Shown here: in pieces, positions 1-7,974 of the stretch
Layout: each line of letters starts with the position of its first letter
How positions within the stretch are numbered: the stretch's first letter is position 1
Assembly: GCF_001418085.1 (NCBI RefSeq)
Contig: NZ_LIQH01000027.1
Location: 124,001-188,000 of the forward strand
DNA from: Lacinutrix algicola
GTDB taxonomy: Bacteria > Bacteroidota > Bacteroidia > Flavobacteriales > Flavobacteriaceae
DNA: 64,000 nt
Direction of reading: 5' to 3'
The notes under the pieces: generated by a model
Databases searched by the model: none
Told to the model about the DNA's origin: nothing
Seen by the model: only the letters and a program-made list of their open reading frames with translations
Made by a program: the position numbers and the translations under genes

Positions 1-1199
1 AAAAATCTTTCAATTTCAATTTTGTTATTAGCAAACTCAAAACGGTTACTTTCTAGCTTATCTAAAGCTATTTTTATAGTTTCATGCAAGACATTAAAAG
101 TATTAAAAGTATAATATTTAATATTATTTCTTTTTAAAATATTATATGGTAACCAATCTCCTGCTATAACAGTATTGCCTGCGTACATAATTTCTACCAT
201 TGCGCCACTAAGTGCATCGCTTACTGGTGCTTGAATTAAAATATTAGTACATATTCTTAATAATGCTATATTTTCTGGATCTAAATAATCTTTTAAAAGA
301 ATAAACGAAATGTTATTATTTTCATTTATTGCTCTCTTTAATTCAATAATGTATTCTTCTTTAATCCCATAACCCAAATGAATTAAAAAGACACATTTGT
401 CTAAATATTCTTTTGGCATTTTTTTTATAGCATCAATCATTTTTATATGATTATTCTCTTTGTGGGCATTATGACCTAATGCAACAACAATTTTATCTGT
501 ATTAAATAAATATTTCTCTTTAAATGCTTCACGTTTAGATTTATCTAATAACAGTGCATTAATATTATTGTAAATATCGGTACTAATTGTAAATCGAAGG
601 GATTCAATTTTATTAGCTACTTCATTTCCATATTTTTTTCTCACCTTTTCTGCCAACTCTGGCGTTTGGACTGTTATAATTTTCGCTCTTTTTAATGCTT
701 TATTAACATAAAAGGAATTATAATTATTTTGTCTTCTCATTAAGTCTGATCCCCAAAAACTCATAATTATTTTTGCCTTTTTTGGCATAAAAAAGGAATA
801 CATTAAAAATTTTGGAATACAATAATGAAAATGATATATATCGAAACCCATAGGTTCTATATGCATGGTATACACATACTTAGACAGAATAAATTTGATA
901 ATCACTTGCTTAATCTCTTTATAAGATTTTTTTTGTTTTAATTCAAAATATATAACTTGAATTGCTAATAGAGAAAATATAAATTTAATGGCATAAATGT
1001 AAAGATTTGACCTACTAATTTTAATTGATTTTAAATCTAAATTGTCGACATATATATTAGGAAAATCAGCGCTTTCAGGCTTTGAAATATTAAAATAATT
1101 ACTTAAATAAAATTGACTATCTGGTTCTATTTTTTTTACATTACCATACAATTGATCTAAAAAATTAGATTGACCTAAACCTAAAATAAGAGTTTTCAT
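1..1199 (-). CDS. Glycosyltransferase, GT4-like (C-terminus outside window)
   Basis: Open reading frame from an ATG at 1197-1199 running off the left edge; 399 residues are visible. It starts MKTLILGLGQSNF. The C-terminal half has the look of a GT-B fold transferase: a segment reading VVALGHNAHKENNH, then SDALSGAMVEIMYAGNTVIAG, which resembles the nucleotide-sugar-binding acidic region of GT4-like enzymes. No signal peptide, so it is probably cytoplasmic, working on a lipid-linked glycan at the membrane. Its ATG lies 1 base after the stop of the upstream ABC ATPase gene, so it belongs to the same polysaccharide operon. Family assignment is by motif only; donor and acceptor are unknown. Confidence 0.75.
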   Translation of the reverse strand, partial: MKTLILGLGQSNFLDQLYGNVKKIEPDSQFYLSNYFNISKPESADFPNIYVDNLDLKSIKISRSNLYIYAIKFIFSLLAIQVIYFELKQKKSYKEIKQVIIKFILSKYVYTMHIEPMGFDIYHFHYCIPKFLMYSFFMPKKAKIIMSFWGSDLMRRQNNYNSFYVNKALKRAKIITVQTPELAEKVRKKYGNEVANKIESLRFTISTDIYNNINALLLDKSKREAFKEKYLFNTDKIVVALGHNAHKENNHIKMIDAIKKMPKEYLDKCVFLIHLGYGIKEEYIIELKRAINENNNISFILLKDYLDPENIALLRICTNILIQAPVSDALSGAMVEIMYAGNTVIAGDWLPYNILKRNNIKYYTFNTFNVLHETIKIALDKLESNRFEFANNKIEIERF

Positions 1200-1200
1200 A

Positions 1201-2499
1201 TTACGAAATATTAAAATTTCCAGGTAAAATCATTGACGAACCCGCCCTATTAAGCTTACCTGATTTCCATATGTCGCCTTGAAGAATAGTCAGGTTTGAA
1301 ACATTCTCTACAACATCTAAAAAGTTACTTTGCTGCGTATCTATATAACTAGAAAATAATCTTAAGCTATAATCTCCTGCTCTAAGATAGAGATTAGGTA
1401 TTTCAAGTTCAAAATAGTTACTATTCTCTAATTCTTCAAAATTAAAACCCATTTCATCACTAATATAAGATAGTGCTATATTTAAATCTCTGTCTAAAAC
1501 ACTAATTGCAACAATTAGTTTGCTGTAATCAATTTCCTTCTTCTTTTTTATATCAAATTTAATCTTCAAATATTCACCAGAGATAATCTCTGTAGCCTCA
1601 AGTTTATTTTTGTTGTAAAATCTAACATTAGTAAACTTTATGTTTTGATTACCATTTCTATCTTCTCTTTTTTCTAAATCAATATTAGATTTTGATATTT
1701 CAGAAGTCAAATAATAATTGACAGCGGCATCTTGATTACCAACATAATTTATACAACCATGCTCTAAAACAATACATCGTGTACACAAACTCTTAATTAC
1801 TGCCATATTATGGCTCACAAAAATAACGGTACGACCTTGACCTTGCGAAATGTCTTGCATTTTACCAATGGCTTTTTTTTGAAATTCTGCATCACCAACA
1901 GCCAAAACCTCATCAATAACTAAAATTTCTGGTTCTAAAAAAGCTGCTACTGCAAAAGCTAAACGCACTGTCATCCCAGAACTATACCTTTTTACAGGTG
2001 TGTCTATATAGCGTTGGCAACCAGAAAACTCAATAATTTCATCTATTTTAGAGGCGATTTCTTTTTTGGTCATGCCTAAAATGGCACCATTTAAGAACAC
2101 ATTTTCACGACCTGTCATTTCTCCATGAAAACCTGTACCAACTTCTAATAAAGAGGCTATACGTCCTCTAGTTTTTATTTCTCCTGTAGTAGGTCCTGTT
2201 ACTTTAGATAGTATTTTTAATAAGGTAGATTTTCCTGCTCCATTTTTACCAATAATTCCTAAAACTTCGCCACGCTTTACTTCAAAATTAATGTCTTGTA
2301 AAGCCCATACGTATTCAGATTTTCCTTTAGTACTGCGATCGTTACTCTCGCCTACTTTTAAATAAGGATCTTCTTTACCACGAATTCTACTCCACCAACG
2401 GTTTAAATCGTGAGAAATAGTACCTGTACCAACTAAGCCTAAACGGTATTGTTTAGAAATATTTGTAGCTTTTAATATGATATCCTTATCTTCTACCAT
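1201..2499 (-). CDS. Polysaccharide ABC exporter ATPase, Wzt-like
   Basis: 432-residue ATPase of an O-antigen/teichoic-acid type ABC exporter. Visible motifs: Walker A GKNGAGKST (about residues 84-92), signature YSSGM (172-176), Walker B EILVIDE (191-197) and the H-loop VSHN (228-231). Residues from about 285 onward form an extra C-terminal domain resembling Wzt_C, which in Wzt proteins recognises the terminal modification of the glycan to be exported. The start overlaps the stop of the epimerase gene by 7 bases, and the permease partner lies one gene further upstream, so ATPase and permease are separated by the epimerase. Family known; the exported polymer is inferred only as a surface polysaccharide. 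Confidence 0.92.
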   Translation of the reverse strand: MVEDKDIILKATNISKQYRLGLVGTGTISHDLNRWWSRIRGKEDPYLKVGESNDRSTKGKSEYVWALQDINFEVKRGEVLGIIGKNGAGKSTLLKILSKVTGPTTGEIKTRGRIASLLEVGTGFHGEMTGRENVFLNGAILGMTKKEIASKIDEIIEFSGCQRYIDTPVKRYSSGMTVRLAFAVAAFLEPEILVIDEVLAVGDAEFQKKAIGKMQDISQGQGRTVIFVSHNMAVIKSLCTRCIVLEHGCINYVGNQDAAVNYYLTSEISKSNIDLEKREDRNGNQNIKFTNVRFYNKNKLEATEIISGEYLKIKFDIKKKKEIDYSKLIVAISVLDRDLNIALSYISDEMGFNFEELENSNYFELEIPNLYLRAGDYSLRLFSSYIDTQQSNFLDVVENVSNLTILQGDIWKSGKLNRAGSSMILPGNFNIS

Positions 2500-3611
2500 G
2501 TTCTATTTTTAAAAAAATCTACAATCTTTTTGGAAGCGTTACCATCTCCATAAGGATTTAAGTTATTATTATTTTCTTTAGTATGAGATAAAATCTCTTT
2601 TGCTTTATTAACAATCTTTTCTTGATTTGTACCTACTAAAAAAGAGCAACCTGCTGCTACGCCTTCTTGACGTTCTGTAACTGTCCTGGTTACTAAAACT
2701 GGTACTCCAAAAGTTGGAGCTTCTTCTTGAACTCCTCCAGAGTCTGATATAATAAGGTGTGCCTTTTTCATTATCCATATAAATGTAGGATAATCTAAAG
2801 GCGCAACTAAATGTACATTTGGTAAATTAGAGAGTCTGTTATAAACTACTTCTTGAACATTTGGGTTCAAGTGTACAGGAAATATAAGTTCTACATTTTC
2901 ATCTTTAGAAATTTCGACTAATGCATTACAAATAGACTCGAAACCTTCACCAAAATTTTCTCTTCTGTGTCCTGTAACAAGAATTATTTTTTTATTAAAA
3001 TTTACTTTTTCTTTTAAATTTTGAATTACTGTATTATTAAAACCTTTATCTAGAATACCACTTGTAACTTTTAAGGCATCTATTACTGTGTTTCCAGTAA
3101 CCAAAATACTATTTAACGCAACACCTTCTTTTTTAAGGTTTTGCTTAGCAGTTTCACTTGGAGCAAAATGAAAATCTGCAAGTCTACCTGTTAACTGCCT
3201 ATTCATCTCTTCTGGAAATGGTGAGTACTTGTTATAGGTTCTTAATCCTGCTTCTACATGTGCTACCTTAATTTTTCTATTAAAAGCAGCTAAGGCAATA
3301 ATACTAGATGTTGTAGTGTCTCCATGAACTAAAACAAGGTCGATTTTATGTTCTATAAATACTTTATCTATATCTTCTAAAATTCTTGAACTTAGTTTAT
3401 TTAATGTTTGGTTTGGTGTCATTAAATCTAAATCGAAGTCTGGAGTCATTTTAAAAAAATGCAGTACTTGATCTAGCAAATCTCTATGCTGAGCGGTTAC
3501 ACACAATTTTGTATTGTAACCCGATTTTAAAAACTCGAAATAAACTGGTGCCATTTTAATAGCTTCAGGTCTTGTACCTATACAAATTAAAACATTTTTA
3601 TTCTCGCTCAT
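2493..3611 (-). CDS. wecB: UDP-N-acetylglucosamine 2-epimerase (non-hydrolysing)
   Basis: 372 residues, the usual length for the non-hydrolysing enzyme that interconverts UDP-GlcNAc and UDP-ManNAc. Diagnostic segments: GTRPEAIKMAPV near the N-terminus, HVEAGLRT followed by PFPEEMNR in the middle, VTGHRRENFG, and SDSGGVQEEAP near the C-terminus, which carries active-site and UDP-binding residues. Cytoplasmic. It sits between the permease and ATPase genes of the exporter with very short junctions (2 bases to the permease, 7-base overlap with the ATPase), implying cotranscription. It would supply UDP-ManNAc or a derivative for the glycan made by this cluster. Confidence 0.95.
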   Translation of the reverse strand: MSENKNVLICIGTRPEAIKMAPVYFEFLKSGYNTKLCVTAQHRDLLDQVLHFFKMTPDFDLDLMTPNQTLNKLSSRILEDIDKVFIEHKIDLVLVHGDTTTSSIIALAAFNRKIKVAHVEAGLRTYNKYSPFPEEMNRQLTGRLADFHFAPSETAKQNLKKEGVALNSILVTGNTVIDALKVTSGILDKGFNNTVIQNLKEKVNFNKKIILVTGHRRENFGEGFESICNALVEISKDENVELIFPVHLNPNVQEVVYNRLSNLPNVHLVAPLDYPTFIWIMKKAHLIISDSGGVQEEAPTFGVPVLVTRTVTERQEGVAAGCSFLVGTNQEKIVNKAKEILSHTKENNNNLNPYGDGNASKKIVDFFKNRTW

Positions 3612-3613
3612 AC

Positions 3614-4492
3614 TTAAACTGTATCTATAAAAGATTTTTCGGTTTTATTAAAAATTATTAATCCTAATAAAAACAATATTATACTTATAACTCCAGCGTA
3701 TAAAAAATTGTAAAAAGAGAAATTTCCAACACCTAAAGTCATATATCTAAACAGTTCTATAATTGTAGTCATTGGGTTGTATTCTACAATCCAAGAGTAT
3801 TCTGGCAAGCGTGTTTTAAAATAAGACAATGGATACATTACTGCAGAGCCATACATAAGTAATTGCACACCAAAACTTACTAAAAACGTTAAGTCACGAT
3901 ATTTGGTTGTTAGAGATGACAAAATCATTCCTAAACCTAAACCGAACAATCCCATAAATAGTATTAGAAAAGGTAGTAATAGTATTACCGTTTGTGGTGC
4001 AGCATTTTCTGCTTCATCTGTAAAAAACACATAATAAATATAGAAAACTACAAGCACTAATAACTGAATACCAAACTTTAAAAGATTTGAAAACACTACA
4101 GATAATGGTGTTATAACTCTAGGAAAGTATACTTTACCAAAAACACCTTGATTTGCTTTAAAAGTATTACTTGTTCCTGTTAAGCACGTACTAAAATAAT
4201 TCCAGGATGTAATACCTGCTAAATTAAATAAAAACGCTGGCACACCTTCTCCTGTAGGGATTGCTGCTAATTTGTTAAATATTAATGTAAATATTATTGA
4301 AGTAAATAATGGTTGAATAAAAAACCAAAGAGGCCCTAATATGGTTTGTTTATAAACAGTAATAATATCTCGTTTAACAAACAAAAACAATAAGTCTCGA
4401 TAGCGCCAAATTTCTTTAAAATTTAGGTCTATTAATTTTCGCTTAGGAGAAATGGTATATAACCAGTCTTGTGATGCTCTTTTAGTATTCAA
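3614..4492 (-). CDS. Polysaccharide ABC exporter permease, Wzm-like (ABC-2 type)
   Basis: 292-residue integral membrane protein with about six hydrophobic segments and a cytoplasmic N-terminus rich in basic and aromatic residues. The pattern RDLLFLFVKRDIITVYKQT followed by LGPLWFFIQP is characteristic of ABC-2 permeases of the Wzm/TagG group that move lipid-linked polysaccharide across the inner membrane. It lies 2 bases upstream of the 2-epimerase and is the evident partner of the Wzt-like ATPase. Assignment to the family is firm; substrate is inferred from the cluster. Confidence 0.92.
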   Translation of the reverse strand: MNTKRASQDWLYTISPKRKLIDLNFKEIWRYRDLLFLFVKRDIITVYKQTILGPLWFFIQPLFTSIIFTLIFNKLAAIPTGEGVPAFLFNLAGITSWNYFSTCLTGTSNTFKANQGVFGKVYFPRVITPLSVVFSNLLKFGIQLLVLVVFYIYYVFFTDEAENAAPQTVILLLPFLILFMGLFGLGLGMILSSLTTKYRDLTFLVSFGVQLLMYGSAVMYPLSYFKTRLPEYSWIVEYNPMTTIIELFRYMTLGVGNFSFYNFLYAGVISIILFLLGLIIFNKTEKSFIDTV

Positions 4493-4494
4493 TA

Positions 4495-6966
4495 TTATTT
4501 TTTAGATTTGAAGACATTAGATATCTTACTTAATAACCCAGTTTTTTTATCTTCATTTTCATGGTATCCATTACCATAAGTTCCATAACCGTAACCATAA
4601 CCGTAGCCATAACCGTAACCATAACCATATTTACCTTTTTGGTCATAAAAGTTATAAATAAAACTAATATTACTTAACTCTTTACGTTTAAACTTGTCGT
4701 TTATTAAGTTTAGCATACCTTTTTTAGTATAATTTTGTCTTACAACATATAATGTAGCATCTACATACTCTACTAGCTCAATAGCATCTGCTACTAGACC
4801 TATGGGTGGTGTATCTAGTATAACGTAATCGTACTTCTCTTTTAGCTCTTTTATTAATTGATCCATAGTATCACTCATTAACAACTCTGATGGATTTGGT
4901 GGTATAGGACCAGATACTATTAAATCTAAATTTTCAATATTAGTTTGCTGTGTAATTTCTGTTAAGTTTTTTTGGCCAATAAGATAATTTACAGATCCAA
5001 TATCATTTTTAATCTCAAAATCATCAAATATTTTTGGCTTACGCAAATCTAAACCTACTAAAACTGTTTTTTTACCACTAAGCGCAAAAACGGTTGCTAT
5101 ATTAATAGAACAAAAGGTTTTACCTTCTCCACTTACAGAAGAAGTTACCATTATTGTTTTAGAACCTTTGGTTGCCTGTTTTTTATACATGTATTGTAAA
5201 CTAGACCTTAAACCTCTAAAAGCTTCAGCAACTGTAGACTTGGGCTTCAAGTGTACTGCTAAATTATTTTTAGTTGTGTTTTTACCAATTACACCTAACA
5301 AAGGAATTTTAGATAACTTTTCTAAACCTTGTGGATTATGTAATTTATTATCGAAAAAAGTAATAAGAAATGCTATTAGTAATGGCACTAAAAAACCTCC
5401 AAGAAAAGCAAAAATATAACGAGCGCTTAATTTTAAATCTACAGGTATTGCTCCAGTATCTTTTGCTATATCAATTACTAGTATATCACTTACACTAGCC
5501 GATTTTATAATCTCAGCTTCACTACGTTTTGCTAAAAACACATTGTAGCTTTTTTCATTAATTGTAGATCTTCTTGATATTGAAAGTAATTGTTGTTGGT
5601 CTTTAGGAAGTTTTCTAATTTTATTATTACTTTCTGCTATTTTAGAATTAATAAACCTTAATTCTCTACTTATACCATTATTTGCAGAACTAATACCTTC
5701 TAATAAAACTCTTTTTATACTATTTATTTGATTGTCTATATCATTAAAAACAGGAGCATCACTTCTTACAGTAGCTTCGTACTTAGATTTTTGTACAGAA
5801 AGCACATTTATCTTAGAGATATTAGATAAAATATTATCATCATCTATTCCGGCTATTGCAGGTGCTGGTAAATTGGTAAAATCATCACTAGTTTCTAAAT
5901 ACGTTTTTAAATCTCTATAATAATCTACTTTCTTATTAATATTATCTTTATCTAATTCAAAACCAGCTAGTATCTCGTTTATTTTAACGCTTTCTGTGTC
6001 TAAATTAAAAATCTTGTTTTTTTGTCTGTAATTATTTAAAGAGTCTTCATCGATAATCAATTCATCACTTACTCTTTTCAATTGTTTATCTATAAAGGCT
6101 ATTGTATTAGTTACAAATAGATTTTTTCTATCGAGTTGGACTTGACTTAAAACACTTACCGTTTCATTTAAATAGTCTACAATCTTAGAAGTATTTACAT
6201 CTGTAATACTTAAATTAAGTATTGCAGAATTTAGTGGATTATCTATTTTAAGACTTCCTCTATAACGGTTAACTACAGCATCAAAATTATCGAACCTAAG
6301 AAAATACTCATCTCCAGGTTTAACCTCTCTATCTTCCCTTAAATTAATAACACCGTTAATGTATTTCGTTTTTATGTTATCGCCAATTGTAAAACGCTGT
6401 TTAAATTCACCACTATTTATATCTATTTGTAAATGCTCTTTAGTTGTGAAGTTTTGAGTTGAGGCTATTTTTGGTTCTTCAAAATTTGCTTGTAATTCAT
6501 ATTCGTTATTACCAAGAAAAGTAATTCGTAATGGTGTATTTAATAATTGGTAAGTATCGGGTTTTAAAACGACCTCAAAAGGTGCTGCTTTATATATGTC
6601 GTCTTTTCTAAAGCGTGATTGTTTTAGATAAGTAATGTAAAAATTTAAATTATCGACAACTTTTTCATGGTTAGATCTCGATTTTAATGTTGTTATAATT
6701 GTTTTTACTTTTCCAGATACGCCTCCCCAATTAAAGGTTAAACTTGTATTCGCACTAAATAAAGGATTTTTATCGTCCTCGATAGAAACTTGAGTACTTA
6801 ACCTATAAGTTTGTTGGGTTCTAATATTTTGTTGGTATACTATAAATATACCTAAGCCAATACATAGCAAAAACCATTTCCAATAACTTAACGCCCTAAA
6901 CATGAAGGCTTTTAGATCAAAAGGTGATTGCGACTGTGATTCTAAAAGTTCGAATTCATCATTCAT
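4495..6966 (-). CDS. Wzc-like polysaccharide co-polymerase and BY-kinase
   Basis: 823-residue inner-membrane protein. A first membrane segment near residues 28-45 is followed by a long periplasmic Wzz-type region with coiled-coil character, a second membrane segment (YIFAFLGGFLVPLLIAFLIT), then a cytoplasmic bacterial tyrosine kinase domain with Walker A SSVSGEGKT, Walker A' VLVGLDLRKP and Walker B YDYVILDTPP. The tail contains eight consecutive Tyr-Gly pairs plus TYGNGY, so about ten tyrosines are clustered for autophosphorylation. In this family the tail's phosphorylation state controls polymer length and export. It is 2 bases from the permease gene and about 10 bases after the Wza-like gene. 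The presence of Wzc/Wza with a Wzm/Wzt exporter is a mixed architecture. Confidence 0.93.
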   Translation of the reverse strand: MNDEFELLESQSQSPFDLKAFMFRALSYWKWFLLCIGLGIFIVYQQNIRTQQTYRLSTQVSIEDDKNPLFSANTSLTFNWGGVSGKVKTIITTLKSRSNHEKVVDNLNFYITYLKQSRFRKDDIYKAAPFEVVLKPDTYQLLNTPLRITFLGNNEYELQANFEEPKIASTQNFTTKEHLQIDINSGEFKQRFTIGDNIKTKYINGVINLREDREVKPGDEYFLRFDNFDAVVNRYRGSLKIDNPLNSAILNLSITDVNTSKIVDYLNETVSVLSQVQLDRKNLFVTNTIAFIDKQLKRVSDELIIDEDSLNNYRQKNKIFNLDTESVKINEILAGFELDKDNINKKVDYYRDLKTYLETSDDFTNLPAPAIAGIDDDNILSNISKINVLSVQKSKYEATVRSDAPVFNDIDNQINSIKRVLLEGISSANNGISRELRFINSKIAESNNKIRKLPKDQQQLLSISRRSTINEKSYNVFLAKRSEAEIIKSASVSDILVIDIAKDTGAIPVDLKLSARYIFAFLGGFLVPLLIAFLITFFDNKLHNPQGLEKLSKIPLLGVIGKNTTKNNLAVHLKPKSTVAEAFRGLRSSLQYMYKKQATKGSKTIMVTSSVSGEGKTFCSINIATVFALSGKKTVLVGLDLRKPKIFDDFEIKNDIGSVNYLIGQKNLTEITQQTNIENLDLIVSGPIPPNPSELLMSDTMDQLIKELKEKYDYVILDTPPIGLVADAIELVEYVDATLYVVRQNYTKKGMLNLINDKFKRKELSNISFIYNFYDQKGKYGYGYGYGYGYGYGYGTYGNGYHENEDKKTGLLSKISNVFKSKK
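4584..4629 (-). repeat. Short tandem repeat encoding the (Tyr-Gly) tail of the kinase
   Basis: About four imperfect copies of a 12-base unit (plus-strand CCATAACCGTAA) encode alternating Tyr-Gly pairs at the C-terminus of the Wzc-like kinase. TAT and TAC codons alternate almost regularly, which makes the DNA repeat 12 bases rather than 6. Gain or loss of one unit would change the tail by two Tyr-Gly pairs without a frameshift. Confidence 0.85.
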
Positions 6967-6976
6967 AAATAATAAC

Positions 6977-7774
6977 TTACAGGTTTCTTGCTAAAAAATA
7001 AGTGGACACAATTACAGATATTATTGATGCAACTGTAGTAATTGTTTGTGTAGCTGTTTGTCCTGCTCCTAAGGCTTTTCGTTTTAGAGGCTTAACTAAA
7101 ATAATATCGTTTGGCTGTATATAATAGTAAGGCGATTGCATAGCAGACAAATCTGTTAAATCAATATGATGTATTTTCTGTCCTTGTGGATATTGACGAA
7201 TTACCATAACGTCTGTCCTATCTCCTGTTTGACTAATATCTCCAGCATTTGCTAATGCTTCTATTATATTTACACGATCTACAAACAATGTTTTAATACC
7301 AGTACTTTTAACCTCTCCTGTTACTGTATAACGCAGCCCAGAAAGTTTAACTGTTACAAATATTTGAGAGATATCTTTTAAATAATTATCAAGTAACGAT
7401 TGTTTTACTTTTGTAACAATTTCATCTGTTGTATAACCTAAAACATTAATTTTACCCAAAATAGGGAACTCTATATCACCATGTAAATCGACAGTAAACC
7501 CATTAAAATACAGTGCTTGTTGACCTTCAGATCCTGCACTTTCTGTAGGCTGAAAAACCTCAATAAGCTTCTTAAGTTCAGAATCTATAGCCTTTATATC
7601 TATACTCAACACATCGTTAATTTGAACACGATATGGTTTACCTAATTCTTTTAATAACAAAGAATCATTAACAACAGTACCTTTATCTTGAAGATAAACG
7701 ACATCTTTGCTAGTAATACAAGAAGAACATAAAATACTGAATAGCAAGCAAATAGCCGCTAAAAATTTATTCAT
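6977..7774 (-). CDS. Polysaccharide export lipoprotein, Wza-like (SLBB)
   Basis: Outer-membrane auxiliary protein of polysaccharide export. With the ATG at 7772-7774 it has 265 residues and a clean lipoprotein signal, MNKFLAAICLLFSILCSSC, the last Cys being the lipidated residue. A Poly_export domain follows (YRVQINDVLSIDIKAID... GDIEFPILGKINVLGYT) and an SLBB-like stretch (YTVTGEVKSTGIKTL), ending with a hydrophobic helix (TIASIISVIVSTYFLA-like). A GTG 21 bases further upstream is also open, but it overlaps the promoter -7 element at 7795-7802, so I chose the ATG. It is the first gene of the minus-strand polysaccharide operon. Confidence 0.93.
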   Translation of the reverse strand: MNKFLAAICLLFSILCSSCITSKDVVYLQDKGTVVNDSLLLKELGKPYRVQINDVLSIDIKAIDSELKKLIEVFQPTESAGSEGQQALYFNGFTVDLHGDIEFPILGKINVLGYTTDEIVTKVKQSLLDNYLKDISQIFVTVKLSGLRYTVTGEVKSTGIKTLFVDRVNIIEALANAGDISQTGDRTDVMVIRQYPQGQKIHHIDLTDLSAMQSPYYYIQPNDIILVKPLKRKALGAGQTATQTITTVASIISVIVSTYFLARNL

Positions 7775-7794
7775 TTTTTTTGTTTTGATTTTCA

Positions 7795-7802
7795 CAAATA
7801 TA
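7795..7802 (-). promoter_or_regulatory. Promoter -7 element (TATATTTG) of the polysaccharide operon
   Basis: Exact match to the Bacteroidota -7 consensus TAnnTTTG on the minus strand, 20 bases before the chosen ATG. A TTTT tract lies 19 bases upstream in the -33 position, one base off TTTG. Its position supports the internal ATG start of the Wza-like gene. Confidence 0.6.
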
Positions 7803-7825
7803 GCTTTCCATCGTGAATAATAAAA

Positions 7826-7949
7826 CTTTTATCGGATTTTTTGGTTTTTTGTCTGTTTTCATTCAAAAGCGATAAATGATAGAGACGTTAAAAATTCTTC
7901 TTTAAATTTATGAAGAAATAAATTTTTATCAGATTTTTTAGTTTTTTAT
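7826..7949. repeat. Imperfect direct repeat pair in the divergent spacer
   Basis: Two related stretches of about 27 bases, at 7826-7852 and 7923-7949, both follow the pattern TTTTATCrGATTTTTTrGTTTTTT and lie about 97 bases apart in the same orientation. They lie between the divergent Wza-like and ABC-F genes, each close upstream of one of them. Function unknown; they could be duplicated leader or regulator-binding sequence, or chance in AT-rich DNA. Confidence 0.4.
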
Positions 7950-7974
7950 GCGTTATTTGTACCAAAAATAGCCA

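Noticed and set aside
5168-5419. Opposite-strand ORF within the kinase gene
   Set aside because: It lies entirely in the coding region of a well-supported protein and has no start context or family resemblance; the same applies to the other antisense ORFs inside yidC, pyrG, secA and the SulP gene.
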